Notes: generated from the sequence alone by a model not told the origin. Shown: positions 18,865 to 27,094, counted from the first letter of the stretch. The stretch is DNA of 64,000 nt from JAFARZ01 sp035651595 (GCA_035651595.1 DASRFJ010000360.1:3053-67052); one strand, 5' to 3'. Numbers and translations: made by a program.

Positions 18865-20070
18865 CTAACGGCGGCGGGGCCAGGCGAAGCCGTCGCCGAC
18901 GATGGCGGCGAGCGCCAGGTACGCCTCGGCGGTCTCGCTGGCCAGCAGGTCCAGTTCCACCTCCGCGCCCTCCTCCAGGTGCGCGTCGTACGGGATCCGC
19001 AGCACGGCCCGGCACCGGGCGGCGAAGTGCTGCTCCAGCCGGTCCAGGTCCACGGTGCTCTTGCTGCGCCGCCGGATCGCCGACAGCACGACCACGCCGT
19101 TGCGGACCAGGGCGCCGTATTCGTGCGCCTCAAGCCAGTCCAGTGTCGCGGACGCACTCCGCGCCCCGTCCACCGAAGGCGAGCTCACCAGCACTATCTG
19201 ATCCGCGAGCCGCAGCACGCCCGCCATCGCCGAATGCAGCAGCCCCGTCCCGCAGTCGGTGATGCACACGGAGTAGAACTGCTCGAGCACCTGCGCCGCG
19301 TCGCAGTAGTCCCGCTCGTTGAACGCGGTGGACACGGCCGGGTCGCGGTCGGAGGCCAGCACCTCGAGCCGGCTGGTCGACTGGGAGGTGAAGGCCCGGA
19401 CGTCGGCGTACCGGCTGATCTGCCCGCGCTCGTTCAGCAGGTCGCGGATCGTGGCGGCGGTCTCCAGCCGGACCTTGTCCGACAGCGTGCCGCGGTCCGG
19501 GTTCGCGTCCACCGCGATCACCCGGTCACCGCGGAACGAGGCAAGCGTCGCGCCGAGCCCGGCCACCGTGGTGGTCTTGCCGACGCCGCCCTTGAGGCTG
19601 AGCACGGCGACCCGGTGATGCCCGCCGCCCACCGGCGTCTTCACCCGGTTGACCAGGTCGCGGCGCCGCGCGTCGGCCGTCGACTCGCCGATCCGGAACA
19701 GCCCGCCGGAGGCACGGTAGACCACACGCCGCCAGCCGGAACCCGGCAGCGGCCGTTTTCCGTGCAGCAAGAACTCCGTGGTCAGCGTGTCCGAGGCCGG
19801 GACCGCCTGCGGATAGCCGACTTCGTCCGCGTAGCTCACCGGCCCGGCGTAGCCGAGCGGCACGGCATGTCCCGGCCGCTCGAACAAACCCGGCCCGGCC
19901 TGCTCCGGCACCGGCGCGTACCCCTCGCCGCTCGGGTACTCATATTCCGCGGGACCTGCCGCGGAAGGCGGCGCGGGTCGCCGGAACGGCATGAACCCCG
20001 CCGGGTACACCGATGAGAATGGGTTCGTGCCGTCGGCCGCGTCGCTGTCGTCGGCGTCATTCATCGTCAA
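18865..20070 (-). CDS. MinD/ParA-like P-loop ATPase with disordered N-terminus
   Basis: 401 residues. The first 130 are Pro/Gly/Tyr-rich and probably disordered. The ATPase follows, with deviant Walker A LKGGVGKTTTV, switch-like VIAVDANPDRGTL, CITDCGTGLL and VVLSAIRRRSKSTVDLD. Such actinobacterial proteins resemble the ATPases linked with type VII secretion or chromosome and cell-pole positioning, but no ParB or ESX gene is adjacent. TTG at 20070 follows GGAGGG by 6 bases; ATG 20064 is an alternative. Confidence 0.85.
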   Translation of the reverse strand: MTMNDADDSDAADGTNPFSSVYPAGFMPFRRPAPPSAAGPAEYEYPSGEGYAPVPEQAGPGLFERPGHAVPLGYAGPVSYADEVGYPQAVPASDTLTTEFLLHGKRPLPGSGWRRVVYRASGGLFRIGESTADARRRDLVNRVKTPVGGGHHRVAVLSLKGGVGKTTTVAGLGATLASFRGDRVIAVDANPDRGTLSDKVRLETAATIRDLLNERGQISRYADVRAFTSQSTSRLEVLASDRDPAVSTAFNERDYCDAAQVLEQFYSVCITDCGTGLLHSAMAGVLRLADQIVLVSSPSVDGARSASATLDWLEAHEYGALVRNGVVVLSAIRRRSKSTVDLDRLEQHFAARCRAVLRIPYDAHLEEGAEVELDLLASETAEAYLALAAIVGDGFAWPRRR

Positions 20071-20128
20071 GGCCCGCCCTCCTTGATGTCCGGTATACCT
20101 AAGAGCGTAAGAGCCTCCCTATACCCAT

Positions 20129-20142
20129 AGCAACCAGTTGCT
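20129..20142. promoter_or_regulatory. operator-like inverted repeat between divergent genes
   Basis: AGCAAC-CA-GTTGCT is a perfect 6+6 repeat, 17 bases before the quinone oxidoreductase start and in the promoter region shared with the ParA-like gene. Confidence 0.4.
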
Positions 20143-20159
20143 CTCGTTAGGTAGCCACA

Positions 20160-21128
20160 ATGCATGCGATTGTCATCACCCATCCCGGTGGCCCCAACGT
20201 TCTCAGTTGGCAACAGGTCCCCGACCCGGTGCCCGGCCCGGACGAGGTCGTCATCGACGTCGCCGCCAGCGCCGTGAACCGCGCGGACCTGATGCAGCGC
20301 CAGGGTTTGTACCCGCCGCCGCCCGGCGCCCCGCCCTACCCAGGCCTCGAGTGCGCGGGGACGATCTCCGCCGTCGGCGAGAGCGTCACCGCCTGGCACG
20401 AGGGCGATGAGGTGTGCGCGCTGCTCGCCGGCGGCGGCTACGCGGAGCGGGTGGCGGTCTCCGAAGGCCAGGTGCTGCCCCGTCCGGCGAACCTCCCGCT
20501 TACCGCCGCCGCCGCGCTTCCCGAGGTCGCCTGCACGGTCTACTCGAACATCTTCCAGCTCGCCCACCTCACCGGTGGCGAGCTCATCCTCATCCACGGT
20601 GGCGGCAGCGGCATCGGAACGATGGCGATCCAGCTGGCGCGCGCGGCCGGTGCCCGGGTGGCGGTCACCGCCGGGTCCGCCGCGAAGCTCGCCAGGTGCC
20701 GCGAGCTCGGCGCCGAGATCACGATCAACTACAAGACCGAAGATTTCGCCGAGGTGCTGCGCGACCAGGCCGATGTGATCCTGGACATCATGGGCGCGAG
20801 CTACCTCCAGCGGAACCTGGACACGCTCGCGGCCAACGGCCGGCTGTCGATCGTCGGCCTGCAAGGCGGCGCCCGCACCGAGATCGACCTGCGCTCGCTG
20901 CACGGCAAGCGTGCGGCGATCTACGCGACCACCCTGCGCGCGCGTCCGCTCGACGAGAAGGCGCGGATCGTCGCCGCCGTCCGCGAGCACGTCTGGCCGC
21001 TGATCGAGACCGGGAAGGTCATGCCCGTGATCGACACGGAGGTGCCGATGCCCGAGGCGGCACGAGCCCACCAGCTCGTGGCGGACAGCGCCCACGTGGG
21101 GAAGGTCCTCCTAGTGGCGCAGCGCTAG
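20160..21128 (+). CDS. PIG3-type NAD(P)H quinone oxidoreductase
   Basis: 322 residues, zinc-free MDR family. GroES-like part: VNRADLMQRQGLYPPPPGAP, LECAGTI and GGGYAERVAV. Rossmann part: ILIHGGGSGIGTMAIQLARAAGARV, NYKTEDF and LDIMGASYLQRNLD. The RQGxYPPPPGA segment and GGGSGIG match the TP53I3/PIG3 subgroup of quinone reductases that reduce o-quinones with NADPH. In actinomycetes this gene often precedes bpa, as here. The ATG lacks an obvious ribosome site. Confidence 0.92.
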   Translation: MHAIVITHPGGPNVLSWQQVPDPVPGPDEVVIDVAASAVNRADLMQRQGLYPPPPGAPPYPGLECAGTISAVGESVTAWHEGDEVCALLAGGGYAERVAVSEGQVLPRPANLPLTAAAALPEVACTVYSNIFQLAHLTGGELILIHGGGSGIGTMAIQLARAAGARVAVTAGSAAKLARCRELGAEITINYKTEDFAEVLRDQADVILDIMGASYLQRNLDTLAANGRLSIVGLQGGARTEIDLRSLHGKRAAIYATTLRARPLDEKARIVAAVREHVWPLIETGKVMPVIDTEVPMPEAARAHQLVADSAHVGKVLLVAQR

Positions 21129-21215
21129 CCTGCGGGGGGAACCATCCCCCCGCACCCCCCCGGATAGGCTCTGCTAGCCCGTGGGGGGACGACCCCCACA
21201 CCCCCCGGATAGGCT
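21124..21215 (+). repeat. tandem GC hairpin repeat carrying a -10 box
   Basis: Two tandem copies (21124-21170 and 21173-21215) each run GCTAGCC, a G6 tract, a C5-6 tract, a second C6-7 tract, then GGATAGGCT. Each can form a G/C hairpin. The last TAGGCT (21210-21215) lies 6 bases before the bpa ATG and fits a leaderless -10 box. The first copy holds the same hexamer, giving a possible second promoter. Confidence 0.7.
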
Positions 21216-21221
21216 GAGGTA

Positions 21222-21740
21222 ATGAGCGAATCGCAGGAGCACCCGCAGGTCCTGGTGCTGGGTCCGGACGGCATGGCGGTCGCCGGAGACGAGGCCCAGG
21301 AGGCCAGCGAACGACCGGTCACGGAGATGGTCGAGCAGCCGGCCAAGGTGATGCGCATCGGCAGCATGATCCGCCAGTTGCTCGAAGAGGTCCGGGCCGC
21401 TCCGCTGGACGAGAAGAGCCGGGCCCGGCTCAAGGAGATTCACACCAGCTCCATCAAGGAACTCGAGGACGGCCTCGCGCCCGAACTGGTCGCGGAGCTG
21501 GATCGCCTGTCGCTGCCGTTCGCCGAGGAGGGCACCCCGTCCGAGGCCGAGCTCCGCGTCGCCCAGGCGCAGCTGGTCGGCTGGCTGGAAGGGCTGTTCC
21601 ACGGCATCCAGACGACGCTGTTCGCGCAGCAGATGGCCGCCCGCGCCCAGCTTGAGCAGATGCGCCGCGCGCTGCCGCCTGGCATGATCCCGCCAGACGA
21701 GCTACAGCAGCAGCGCCCCGGCTCAGGCCCTTATCTCTAA
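21222..21740 (+). CDS. bpa: bacterial proteasome activator Bpa
   Basis: 172 residues of the DUF2587/Bpa family. A variable acidic N-terminus (1-40) is followed by the conserved four-helix core: KVMRIGSMIRQLLEEVRAAPLD, LKEIHTSSIKELEDGLAPELVAELDRLSLPF, and AELRVAQAQLVGWLEGLFHGIQT with FAQQMAARAQL. Bpa forms a dodecameric ring that docks on the 20S proteasome and stimulates ATP-independent degradation. Its C-terminus normally ends GQYL to open the gate; here it ends GPYL, a conservative but notable change. The transcript is probably leaderless. Confidence 0.95.
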   Translation: MSESQEHPQVLVLGPDGMAVAGDEAQEASERPVTEMVEQPAKVMRIGSMIRQLLEEVRAAPLDEKSRARLKEIHTSSIKELEDGLAPELVAELDRLSLPFAEEGTPSEAELRVAQAQLVGWLEGLFHGIQTTLFAQQMAARAQLEQMRRALPPGMIPPDELQQQRPGSGPYL

Positions 21741-21772
21741 ATTTCCCAGAACGACATCGGTGCGTCCTCCGG

Positions 21773-22684
21773 TCACGGCCTGCCGAACCGGAGGCGGCCG
21801 AGCCAGGCCGCTGCTTCGGCAAACTCGGCATCTGAGGTTCCGGGCCTGACCTGCGTCGTGCCGCCGTCGCAGCGCGCGTAGCTGCCGAGGAAGCGGACCC
21901 GCGCGCAGACCCGGCGCAGGCCCATCAGCGCCTCGCCGACGCGGGCGTCGTCCACATGCCCCTCGCAGTCGATGAAGAAGTAGTACTGGCCGAGCCGGTC
22001 GCCGGTGGGTCGCGACTGGATCGTGGTCAGGTTGATGCCGCGGACCGCGAACTCGGTGAGGATCTCCAGCAGCGCGCCGGGGTGATCGTCGGCGAGGAAC
22101 GCGGCTATCGAGGTCCGGTCGGTGCCCGTGGGTGCGGGCAGCGGGCCCGTGGGAGCCACCAGCACAAACCTTGTCGCCGCATTGCTCCGGTCGTGCACGT
22201 CCGAAGCCAGCACGGCCAGACCGTACCGATCCGCCGCGAACGCACCGGCCAGCGCCGCGTCAAGCGTGCCGTCCGCCACCTGGCGAGCCGCCTCGGCGTT
22301 GGAGGCGGTGGTGATCCACTCGCTGTCCGGCAGGTTGGCGGCCAGCCAGCCGCGGCACTGCGGCATCGCCTGGGGGTGCCCGCCCACGGTCTTGACGTCG
22401 GCGAGTTCCGTGCCCGGCTTGGCGAGCAGCGCGAAGGCGATCGGGATCTGCGTCTCCCCGCGGATCACCAGGCCGTCTTCGGCGGCCAAGGCGTCCAGGG
22501 TGGCGGTCACGATGCCCTCGACCGAACTCTCGATGGGCACCACGGCACGGTCCGCCGTGCCGTCCCGGACCGCGGCCAGCGCGGCCTGAATGGTGGGGCA
22601 GGCCAGCGCCTCGGCGCCGGGCTCGATGGCGCGCAGCGCCGCCTCCGTGAATGTGCCCTCAGGTCCCAGATAGGCATACGGCAT
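21773..22684 (-). CDS. pheA: prephenate dehydratase
   Basis: 303 residues. The catalytic domain starts MPYAYLGPEGTFTEAALR and contains VVPIESSVEGIV, the NAEAARQVADG region and the RFVLV close with its Thr-Arg-Phe motif (NAATRFVLVAPT). An ACT domain follows (DRTSIAAFLADDHPGALLEILTEFAVRGINLTTIQSRPT), binding Phe for feedback control. The reaction is prephenate to phenylpyruvate in phenylalanine synthesis. ATG 22684 has no ribosome site but a TANNNT box 7 bases away, so the mRNA is probably leaderless. The 369-residue longer frame begins far upstream and is not used. Confidence 0.96.
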   Translation of the reverse strand: MPYAYLGPEGTFTEAALRAIEPGAEALACPTIQAALAAVRDGTADRAVVPIESSVEGIVTATLDALAAEDGLVIRGETQIPIAFALLAKPGTELADVKTVGGHPQAMPQCRGWLAANLPDSEWITTASNAEAARQVADGTLDAALAGAFAADRYGLAVLASDVHDRSNAATRFVLVAPTGPLPAPTGTDRTSIAAFLADDHPGALLEILTEFAVRGINLTTIQSRPTGDRLGQYYFFIDCEGHVDDARVGEALMGLRRVCARVRFLGSYARCDGGTTQVRPGTSDAEFAEAAAWLGRLRFGRP

Positions 22685-22691
22685 GCGTCTG

Positions 22692-22697
22692 AGCTTA
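22692..22697 (-). promoter_or_regulatory. -10 box of a leaderless pheA promoter
   Basis: On the minus strand TAAGCT lies 7 bases before the pheA ATG, placing the transcription start on or next to the A of the start codon. Confidence 0.5.
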
Positions 22698-22739
22698 GCC
22701 AGGGGGTCCGGGGGGCGGGCCCCCAGGTCAAGGACTGCC

Positions 22740-23198
22740 CTACCCGACCGGAAGCGACCTGCGGGTCTTGACCCGCGCGTCGCTGTCCACCAGCTGCTCG
22801 GTCGCGGGCAATCCGTGGCCGAGGCGCGCGGCGCGGACCGCCTGCTCCTCCTCGGGGGAGAGCGCCTGCGTCCCGGCACCACGCCGGATGATCTTGGCGT
22901 AGGTGCGGGTCTCCGACCTGCTGTTGATCGAGCTGAGCACTACGCCGTCGCCGACGGCGTTGAGCAGCGCCACCGAGAATGACAGCTGACCGGACATCTC
23001 GCTGAGCGCGTCGTAGCGGACCACCGCGAGGTCGCGCAGCGCGCGCGGGTCGACGGTGCCGCGGGACCCGACGCTACCGTCGATCAGCTCCGCGCATTCC
23101 TTCACCGCCCGTGTGGCGCGCCGGTGCGCGACCATCCCCGTCAGGATGCCGATCACTCCCGCCAGCGGACCCAGCACTGCGAACGCTACCGAAGTCAC
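22740..23198 (-). CDS. DUF4446 family membrane-anchored protein
   Basis: About 152 residues. One N-terminal membrane segment (VAFAVLGPLAGVIGILTGMVA) is followed by a short coiled region and the DUF4446 core: DLAVVRYDALSEMSGQLSFSVALLNAVGDGVVLSSINSR, then TRTYAKIIRRG. The function is unknown; the family is commonly found beside pheA in actinobacteria, as here. GTG 23198 is preferred because TATAGT (23211-23206) lies 7 bases upstream; GTG 23207 would overlap that box. The 5' end overlaps the mannosyltransferase gene. Confidence 0.85.
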   Translation of the reverse strand: MTSVAFAVLGPLAGVIGILTGMVAHRRATRAVKECAELIDGSVGSRGTVDPRALRDLAVVRYDALSEMSGQLSFSVALLNAVGDGVVLSSINSRSETRTYAKIIRRGAGTQALSPEEEQAVRAARLGHGLPATEQLVDSDARVKTRRSLPVG

Positions 23199-24699
23199 TC
23201 CACGCACTATACCTATTACCGATGGTGATCGCGATGAGCGCCGCGACGGTGGCGGTAATGATCGCCGGCGAGACCCCGTTGCGGAACGCCGGCTGGATCC
23301 AGTGCAGCCCGCGCGGCAGCGACACGTCCGCTGTCCTGGCCGGCAGGTACGCCAGCCCGAGCGCGGTGGTACGCGCCAGCATCAGCCAGTCCAATCCGGA
23401 CGCCGGCACCAGCGCCAGGAACGCCCAGCCGAACGCGTCGTACCACGGCAGGACGTAGGGCCAGGCGAACAGCCACGCGACGACGAGGGCGAGCACCACC
23501 CACACGCCCGCCGGCGCCACGCCCGCCGACGCCACGCCCACCGGCGCCACGCCCACCGACACCCGGCGCCGCTCGGCGATCCGGCGCACCATGAGCACCG
23601 CCAGCACCAGCGCGAGCACAATGGCGCCGTACTTGACGAGGTCCCCCGCGGCGCCATGTCCGGCCGCGCCCTGGAGGACCGTCCTGATCGTCCGCCACGG
23701 CGACCCGATCGAGACCATGTCGCTGGCCCGCGACGTCACGGTGAGCATCGCCGATCCGCCGATCGCCACGGCCGCGCCCGCGACCACGGCGAATCCCGCG
23801 CACAGCGAACCCAGCAGGATGGCCACCACTGCTCGCTCGCGATCTCGGTGCTCGAGCACCAGGGCGACAGCCAGCCCCGCGACCACCAGCGCGGCGGACA
23901 CCTTCACCGCGAACCCGAGCCCGGCCAGCGCACCAGCGAGCGCCGCGCGCCCGGGTGACCCCCAGCCGCGGGACAGCACCGCGACCGCCGCGACACAGAA
24001 GACGATCTGCTGCGTGTCGATATGCCCCCCGGCGATGAGCACCTGGAGCAGCAGCGGGTTGGCGGTCCACAGCAGCATCGCGCGCAGCCGCCGCTCCCGG
24101 CCGCCGCTCATCCGGTACAGCAGCAGCGCGGTGACGCCGAACGCCAGCAGGTTCGCGAGCCCGAGCACGAACACGGTCAGCCGGACCGACGTCCCGCCGA
24201 TCAGCGACGCCAGCGCCTGGATGCCGCTGGCCAGCGGCCCGTAGACGGATGGCTGGCCGTACCAGTCCTGTACCGCGCGCGCCACCGGGTCGCCGTGCGC
24301 GGCCAGCTGAGCCGGGGTGGTCAGGTACGGGTTGTGCCCGGTCGCCACCATCCGCCCGTACGCGGCATAGCTGAGCGGATCCGACGACCCGAACGGCGGG
24401 ACCAGCGTCAGCACGACCGCGGCCAGCATCCCCGCCAGCAGGACGGTGCGGGGGTGCACCGTCCAGCCATCGCGGACTGCCCGGAGCAGCAGGACCAGCC
24501 CGGCCGCCCCGGCTAGGACGCCGAGCGCGGTGAGGCCGACCGCGAGGTAGGCGGACAGGTGCAGGTCGAATGCCCACGGCGGCTGCCTCCGGGCACCGGA
24601 CAGGACCGGTTCCATGACCGACGGCCCAGCGACTGCCACCGCGAACGTGCAGAGCAGGCTGAGCCCCGTGCCCGCGAGCCCGAGCCGCCCGGCGTTCAT
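23074..24699 (-). CDS. MptB-like polyprenol-phosphomannose-dependent mannosyltransferase
   Basis: 541 residues, about twelve membrane helices. GT-C marks: LVPPFGSSDPLSYAAYGRMVATGHNPYLTTP with acidic catalytic residue, QPSVYGPLASGIQALASLIGG, LLWTANPLLLQVLIAGGHIDTQQ and WPYVLPWYDAFGW. These match the MptB-type alpha-1,6-mannosyltransferases that build lipoglycan backbones on the outer membrane face. A short Val-Ala-Pro-Gly repeat (GVAPVGVASAGVAPAGV) sits between helices. The last 45 residues overlap DUF4446 in another frame on the same strand and look unstructured. It is coupled to the GT2 gene by an ATGA overlap. Confidence 0.85.
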   Translation of the reverse strand: MNAGRLGLAGTGLSLLCTFAVAVAGPSVMEPVLSGARRQPPWAFDLHLSAYLAVGLTALGVLAGAAGLVLLLRAVRDGWTVHPRTVLLAGMLAAVVLTLVPPFGSSDPLSYAAYGRMVATGHNPYLTTPAQLAAHGDPVARAVQDWYGQPSVYGPLASGIQALASLIGGTSVRLTVFVLGLANLLAFGVTALLLYRMSGGRERRLRAMLLWTANPLLLQVLIAGGHIDTQQIVFCVAAVAVLSRGWGSPGRAALAGALAGLGFAVKVSAALVVAGLAVALVLEHRDRERAVVAILLGSLCAGFAVVAGAAVAIGGSAMLTVTSRASDMVSIGSPWRTIRTVLQGAAGHGAAGDLVKYGAIVLALVLAVLMVRRIAERRRVSVGVAPVGVASAGVAPAGVWVVLALVVAWLFAWPYVLPWYDAFGWAFLALVPASGLDWLMLARTTALGLAYLPARTADVSLPRGLHWIQPAFRNGVSPAIITATVAALIAITIGNRYSAWSDFGSVRSAGSAGGSDRHPDGDGRAPARHTGGEGMRGADRR

Positions 24700-25385
24700 C
24701 TCCGTGTCGCGAGCGCCCAGGCGACGTCAGCGAGCTGGCGGGCCCGGTGCAGCTGGGCGCGCAGGTCGGTTCCGGTGGCCCGGTGCGCCAGGTCCACCTC
24801 GACCTCGGTTACCCGCATGCCCTTGCGCATCAGGTCGATGGTGAGGCCGGTCTCCACGCCGAAGCCCGGCGCCAGCGGCCGGGCCGCCTCGAACGCGGCC
24901 CTGGTCAGGCACCGCTGCCCGTTCAGCGGCTGGCGCGGGGTCCAGCCGGTCGCCCGGCGGATGCCGGCCCCGGACAAGCCGACGACCATGCCGTGGCCGC
25001 CTAGCTTGACGGTGGCGGTGAACACGGCGATCGTCATGTCCGCGGTCCCGGCCAGCACCGGCTCGGCCAGCGGTCCCGCCCGGCTGGCCGTATCGCCCAG
25101 GTCGGCATCCAGGAACAGCAGGTGCCGCGGCGTGTCCCGGTCCAGCAGCCGGATCGCCTCCGCGCCGGTTTCCATCGCCGCGCCCTTGCCGCGATTCCGG
25201 GTGTGTCGCATCACGGCGGCACCAGCCGCCCCGGCCCGGTCCGCGGTGGCATCCGTCGATCCGTCGTCCACAACCACGACAAGCCCGACCTTGGGCAGGC
25301 CGAGTGCCGCGGTGACGGTGGCCTGAATACGATCGGCCTCGTTCCGCGCGGGTATGACGACCGCGATCTCGCCCGCGTCTGGCAT
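24696..25385 (-). CDS. GT2-family glycosyltransferase
   Basis: About 229 residues of the GT-A fold: AVVIPARNEADRI, VVVVDDGSTDATADRA, NRGKGAAMETG and LLFLDADLGDT (the DXD-like motif), and GWTPRQPLNGQRCLT. No membrane helices. It probably makes a nucleotide-sugar-derived polyprenol-phosphate sugar or a glucosyl-3-phosphoglycerate-type product; the partner MptB-like enzyme, coupled by ATGA, favours supply of a lipid-linked sugar. ATG 25385 is preferred because TACGAT (25398-25393) lies 7 bases upstream. Confidence 0.88.
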   Translation of the reverse strand: MPDAGEIAVVIPARNEADRIQATVTAALGLPKVGLVVVVDDGSTDATADRAGAAGAAVMRHTRNRGKGAAMETGAEAIRLLDRDTPRHLLFLDADLGDTASRAGPLAEPVLAGTADMTIAVFTATVKLGGHGMVVGLSGAGIRRATGWTPRQPLNGQRCLTRAAFEAARPLAPGFGVETGLTIDLMRKGMRVTEVEVDLAHRATGTDLRAQLHRARQLADVAWALATRR

Positions 25386-25755
25386 GGGGTAGATCGTATA
25401 AGTTCTGCGGCACCGCTGGCTTGGTGCGGTTAAGGTCCGCCTCGTCAACCAGGGTGAAAACCGAGTCGAGGCCGGTTACCTGAAGGATCTTGCGCACCGC
25501 TGGCTTCGGCGCCGCGATTTCCAGTTCGCCACCCCGCTCGCGCGCGCGGCGCAGGCAGGAGAGCAGCACATTCATCCCGGTCGAGTCGCAGAACTCGACG
25601 CCGGACATGTCAACCACCACCCTGGCGGGCTTGCCATCGGCGATCAGCGCCGCGAGCTCGCCATGCAGCCGCGGAGCGGTATAGAGGTCGATTTCTCCAG
25701 AAATGGTCACGATCGTGTGATCATCGTGAGATCGACTCGAGACATTAAGCTCCAC
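24727..25755 (-). CDS. STAS-domain anti-sigma factor antagonist, abnormally long frame
   Basis: The first 112 residues are a complete STAS domain: TIVTISGEIDLYTAPRLHGEL, then VVVDMSGVEFCDSTGMNVLLSCLRRAR with the phosphorylatable Ser in DSTGM, and LQVTGLDSVFTLVDEADLN. Such proteins bind RsbW-type kinases and release a sigma factor; an RsbW-like kinase gene lies at 27095. After residue 115 the frame continues 227 residues, out of frame within the GT2 gene, with Arg/Gly-rich non-protein-like composition. The true 3' end is probably near 25410 and lost to an indel, or the tail is tolerated. GTG start with TAAGGT (25768-25763) 7 bases upstream. Confidence 0.75.
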   Translation of the reverse strand: MELNVSSRSHDDHTIVTISGEIDLYTAPRLHGELAALIADGKPARVVVDMSGVEFCDSTGMNVLLSCLRRARERGGELEIAAPKPAVRKILQVTGLDSVFTLVDEADLNRTKPAVPQNLYDLPHARRGRDRGRHTRAERGRSYSGHRHRGTRPAQGRACRGCGRRIDGCHRGPGRGGWCRRDATHPESRQGRGDGNRRGGDPAAGPGHAAAPAVPGCRPGRYGQPGGTAGRAGAGRDRGHDDRRVHRHRQARRPRHGRRLVRGRHPPGDRLDPAPAAERAAVPDQGRVRGGPAAGAGLRRGDRPHHRPDAQGHAGNRGRGGPGAPGHRNRPARPAAPGPPAR

Positions 25756-25828
25756 GTGCGGAACCTTACCGTCTCAGGCGCTAAGAAGCCAGACCACTAC
25801 GCTGAGTATGCAAATAGTTCATCGTTCG

Positions 25829-27040
25829 TTAGCTAGCGGCCGCCAGCAACTCGATGGCAGGATCTCGCGCCACCGGGCAGCACATGCTGCGCGGTCCGCC
25901 CCGGCCGCCGCACAATTCGCTGGCCGGCACCCGGATGACCTCGATGCCGTTGTCCTCGAGCCTGGCGTTGGTTGTCACGTTGCGCTCGTGGGAGACCACG
26001 ACCCGCGGCCGCAGCGCGAGCAGGTTGCCGGCATCGTCCCACTGTCCCCGGTCGGCCACGCCGGTCTCGATGACATGCAGCCGGTCCAGCCCGATCGCGT
26101 CCGCCATCGCCCCGAGAAAGGCCTGCGGGTGCGATACCCGCAGGCCCTCGCCGCGCGGCGTGATGGCCCGCGCGGTCAGCGAGTAGGCGGTGGCCGGGTG
26201 CATGAGCACGGTGCCGCTGTCCACCATCGTGCAGATGGTGTCAAGGCGCGTCGCGGCGGTTCCCTGACTTCGGTCGGTGTCCATGGCGACGGCCAGCACG
26301 GTATGCGCGAGCCCGGCGTCGAAGACCTGCCTGGCCAGCCGCTCCACGCCGGCCGCGTGGCCGTGACAGCCGACCGCGATCACTCCGGGGGCGGCCAGCA
26401 GCACGTCGCCGGCGTCCAGCGGCTCTAGTTCGGGCTGGTAGAGCATTTTGGTTCCGGCGAACAGCGGGTGGTGTCCGTAGATCACCGCCGCCAGCTGCGC
26501 CTCACGGCGCCGCCCCGGCGTGTCCAGGCTGGCCACCGCCACCCGGTCACCGATCCAGGCACTGGAGTCGCGGGTGAACACCAGGTTCGCCAGCGGCTCG
26601 ATGATGAAATCCCCGGGCGCGAGCAACTGGTAGACCGCGCCGTGCCCGGCGCGGAATTCAGCGACGGTAAGCCCGCAGATCAGCGCCGTGGTGAGCGCCT
26701 CGGGGCCGAGCCCGTCCAGGTGCCGGCGGACCTGCCCGGTCAGGTCGTCGCCCAGCATGACCGAGCTGAGCGCCGCCTCGATCGCGTCCCGCCGGGCCGG
26801 CGCGTATTCCAGCGCGTCCTGGAGCAATTCGGTCAGGTAGAGCACCTGGACGTCATGGTCGCGCAGCACCTGGGTGAACGCGTCGTGTTCCTGCCGCGCC
26901 CGGTCCGCCCACGGCATGCCAGCGAACAGCAGCCGCCCGCGGTCCCGCGGCGTGACCCGCCGCAATTCCGCACCAGGCCGATGCGCGATGACACTCCGTA
27001 GCCGGCCGATCTCGCTGTCCGCCCCGTGAAATCGTGACAT
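25829..27040 (-). CDS. arcA: arginine deiminase with altered active-site motif
   Basis: 403 residues, full family length. Marks: SEIGRLRSVIAHRPGAEL, LANLVFTRDSSAWIGDRVAV, HPLF, LDAGDVLL, LDTICTMVDSGTVLMHPA (His and Asp of the triad), GQWDDAGNLLALRP and VVVSHERNVTTN. It should hydrolyse arginine to citrulline and ammonia. However, the nucleophile motif, normally C-M-(S/T)-C, reads S385-M-C387-C388, so the usual catalytic cysteine is Ser and a Cys sits two residues on. Nucleotides confirm AGC ATG TGC TGC. No other arc gene is nearby. Activity is uncertain. Confidence 0.9.
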   Translation of the reverse strand: MSRFHGADSEIGRLRSVIAHRPGAELRRVTPRDRGRLLFAGMPWADRARQEHDAFTQVLRDHDVQVLYLTELLQDALEYAPARRDAIEAALSSVMLGDDLTGQVRRHLDGLGPEALTTALICGLTVAEFRAGHGAVYQLLAPGDFIIEPLANLVFTRDSSAWIGDRVAVASLDTPGRRREAQLAAVIYGHHPLFAGTKMLYQPELEPLDAGDVLLAAPGVIAVGCHGHAAGVERLARQVFDAGLAHTVLAVAMDTDRSQGTAATRLDTICTMVDSGTVLMHPATAYSLTARAITPRGEGLRVSHPQAFLGAMADAIGLDRLHVIETGVADRGQWDDAGNLLALRPRVVVSHERNVTTNARLEDNGIEVIRVPASELCGGRGGPRSMCCPVARDPAIELLAAAS

Positions 27041-27094
27041 TGCCCATCCCCCGCCAACTACACCGGGCCACCCCCGTAACCCGGGCGAAACGTG

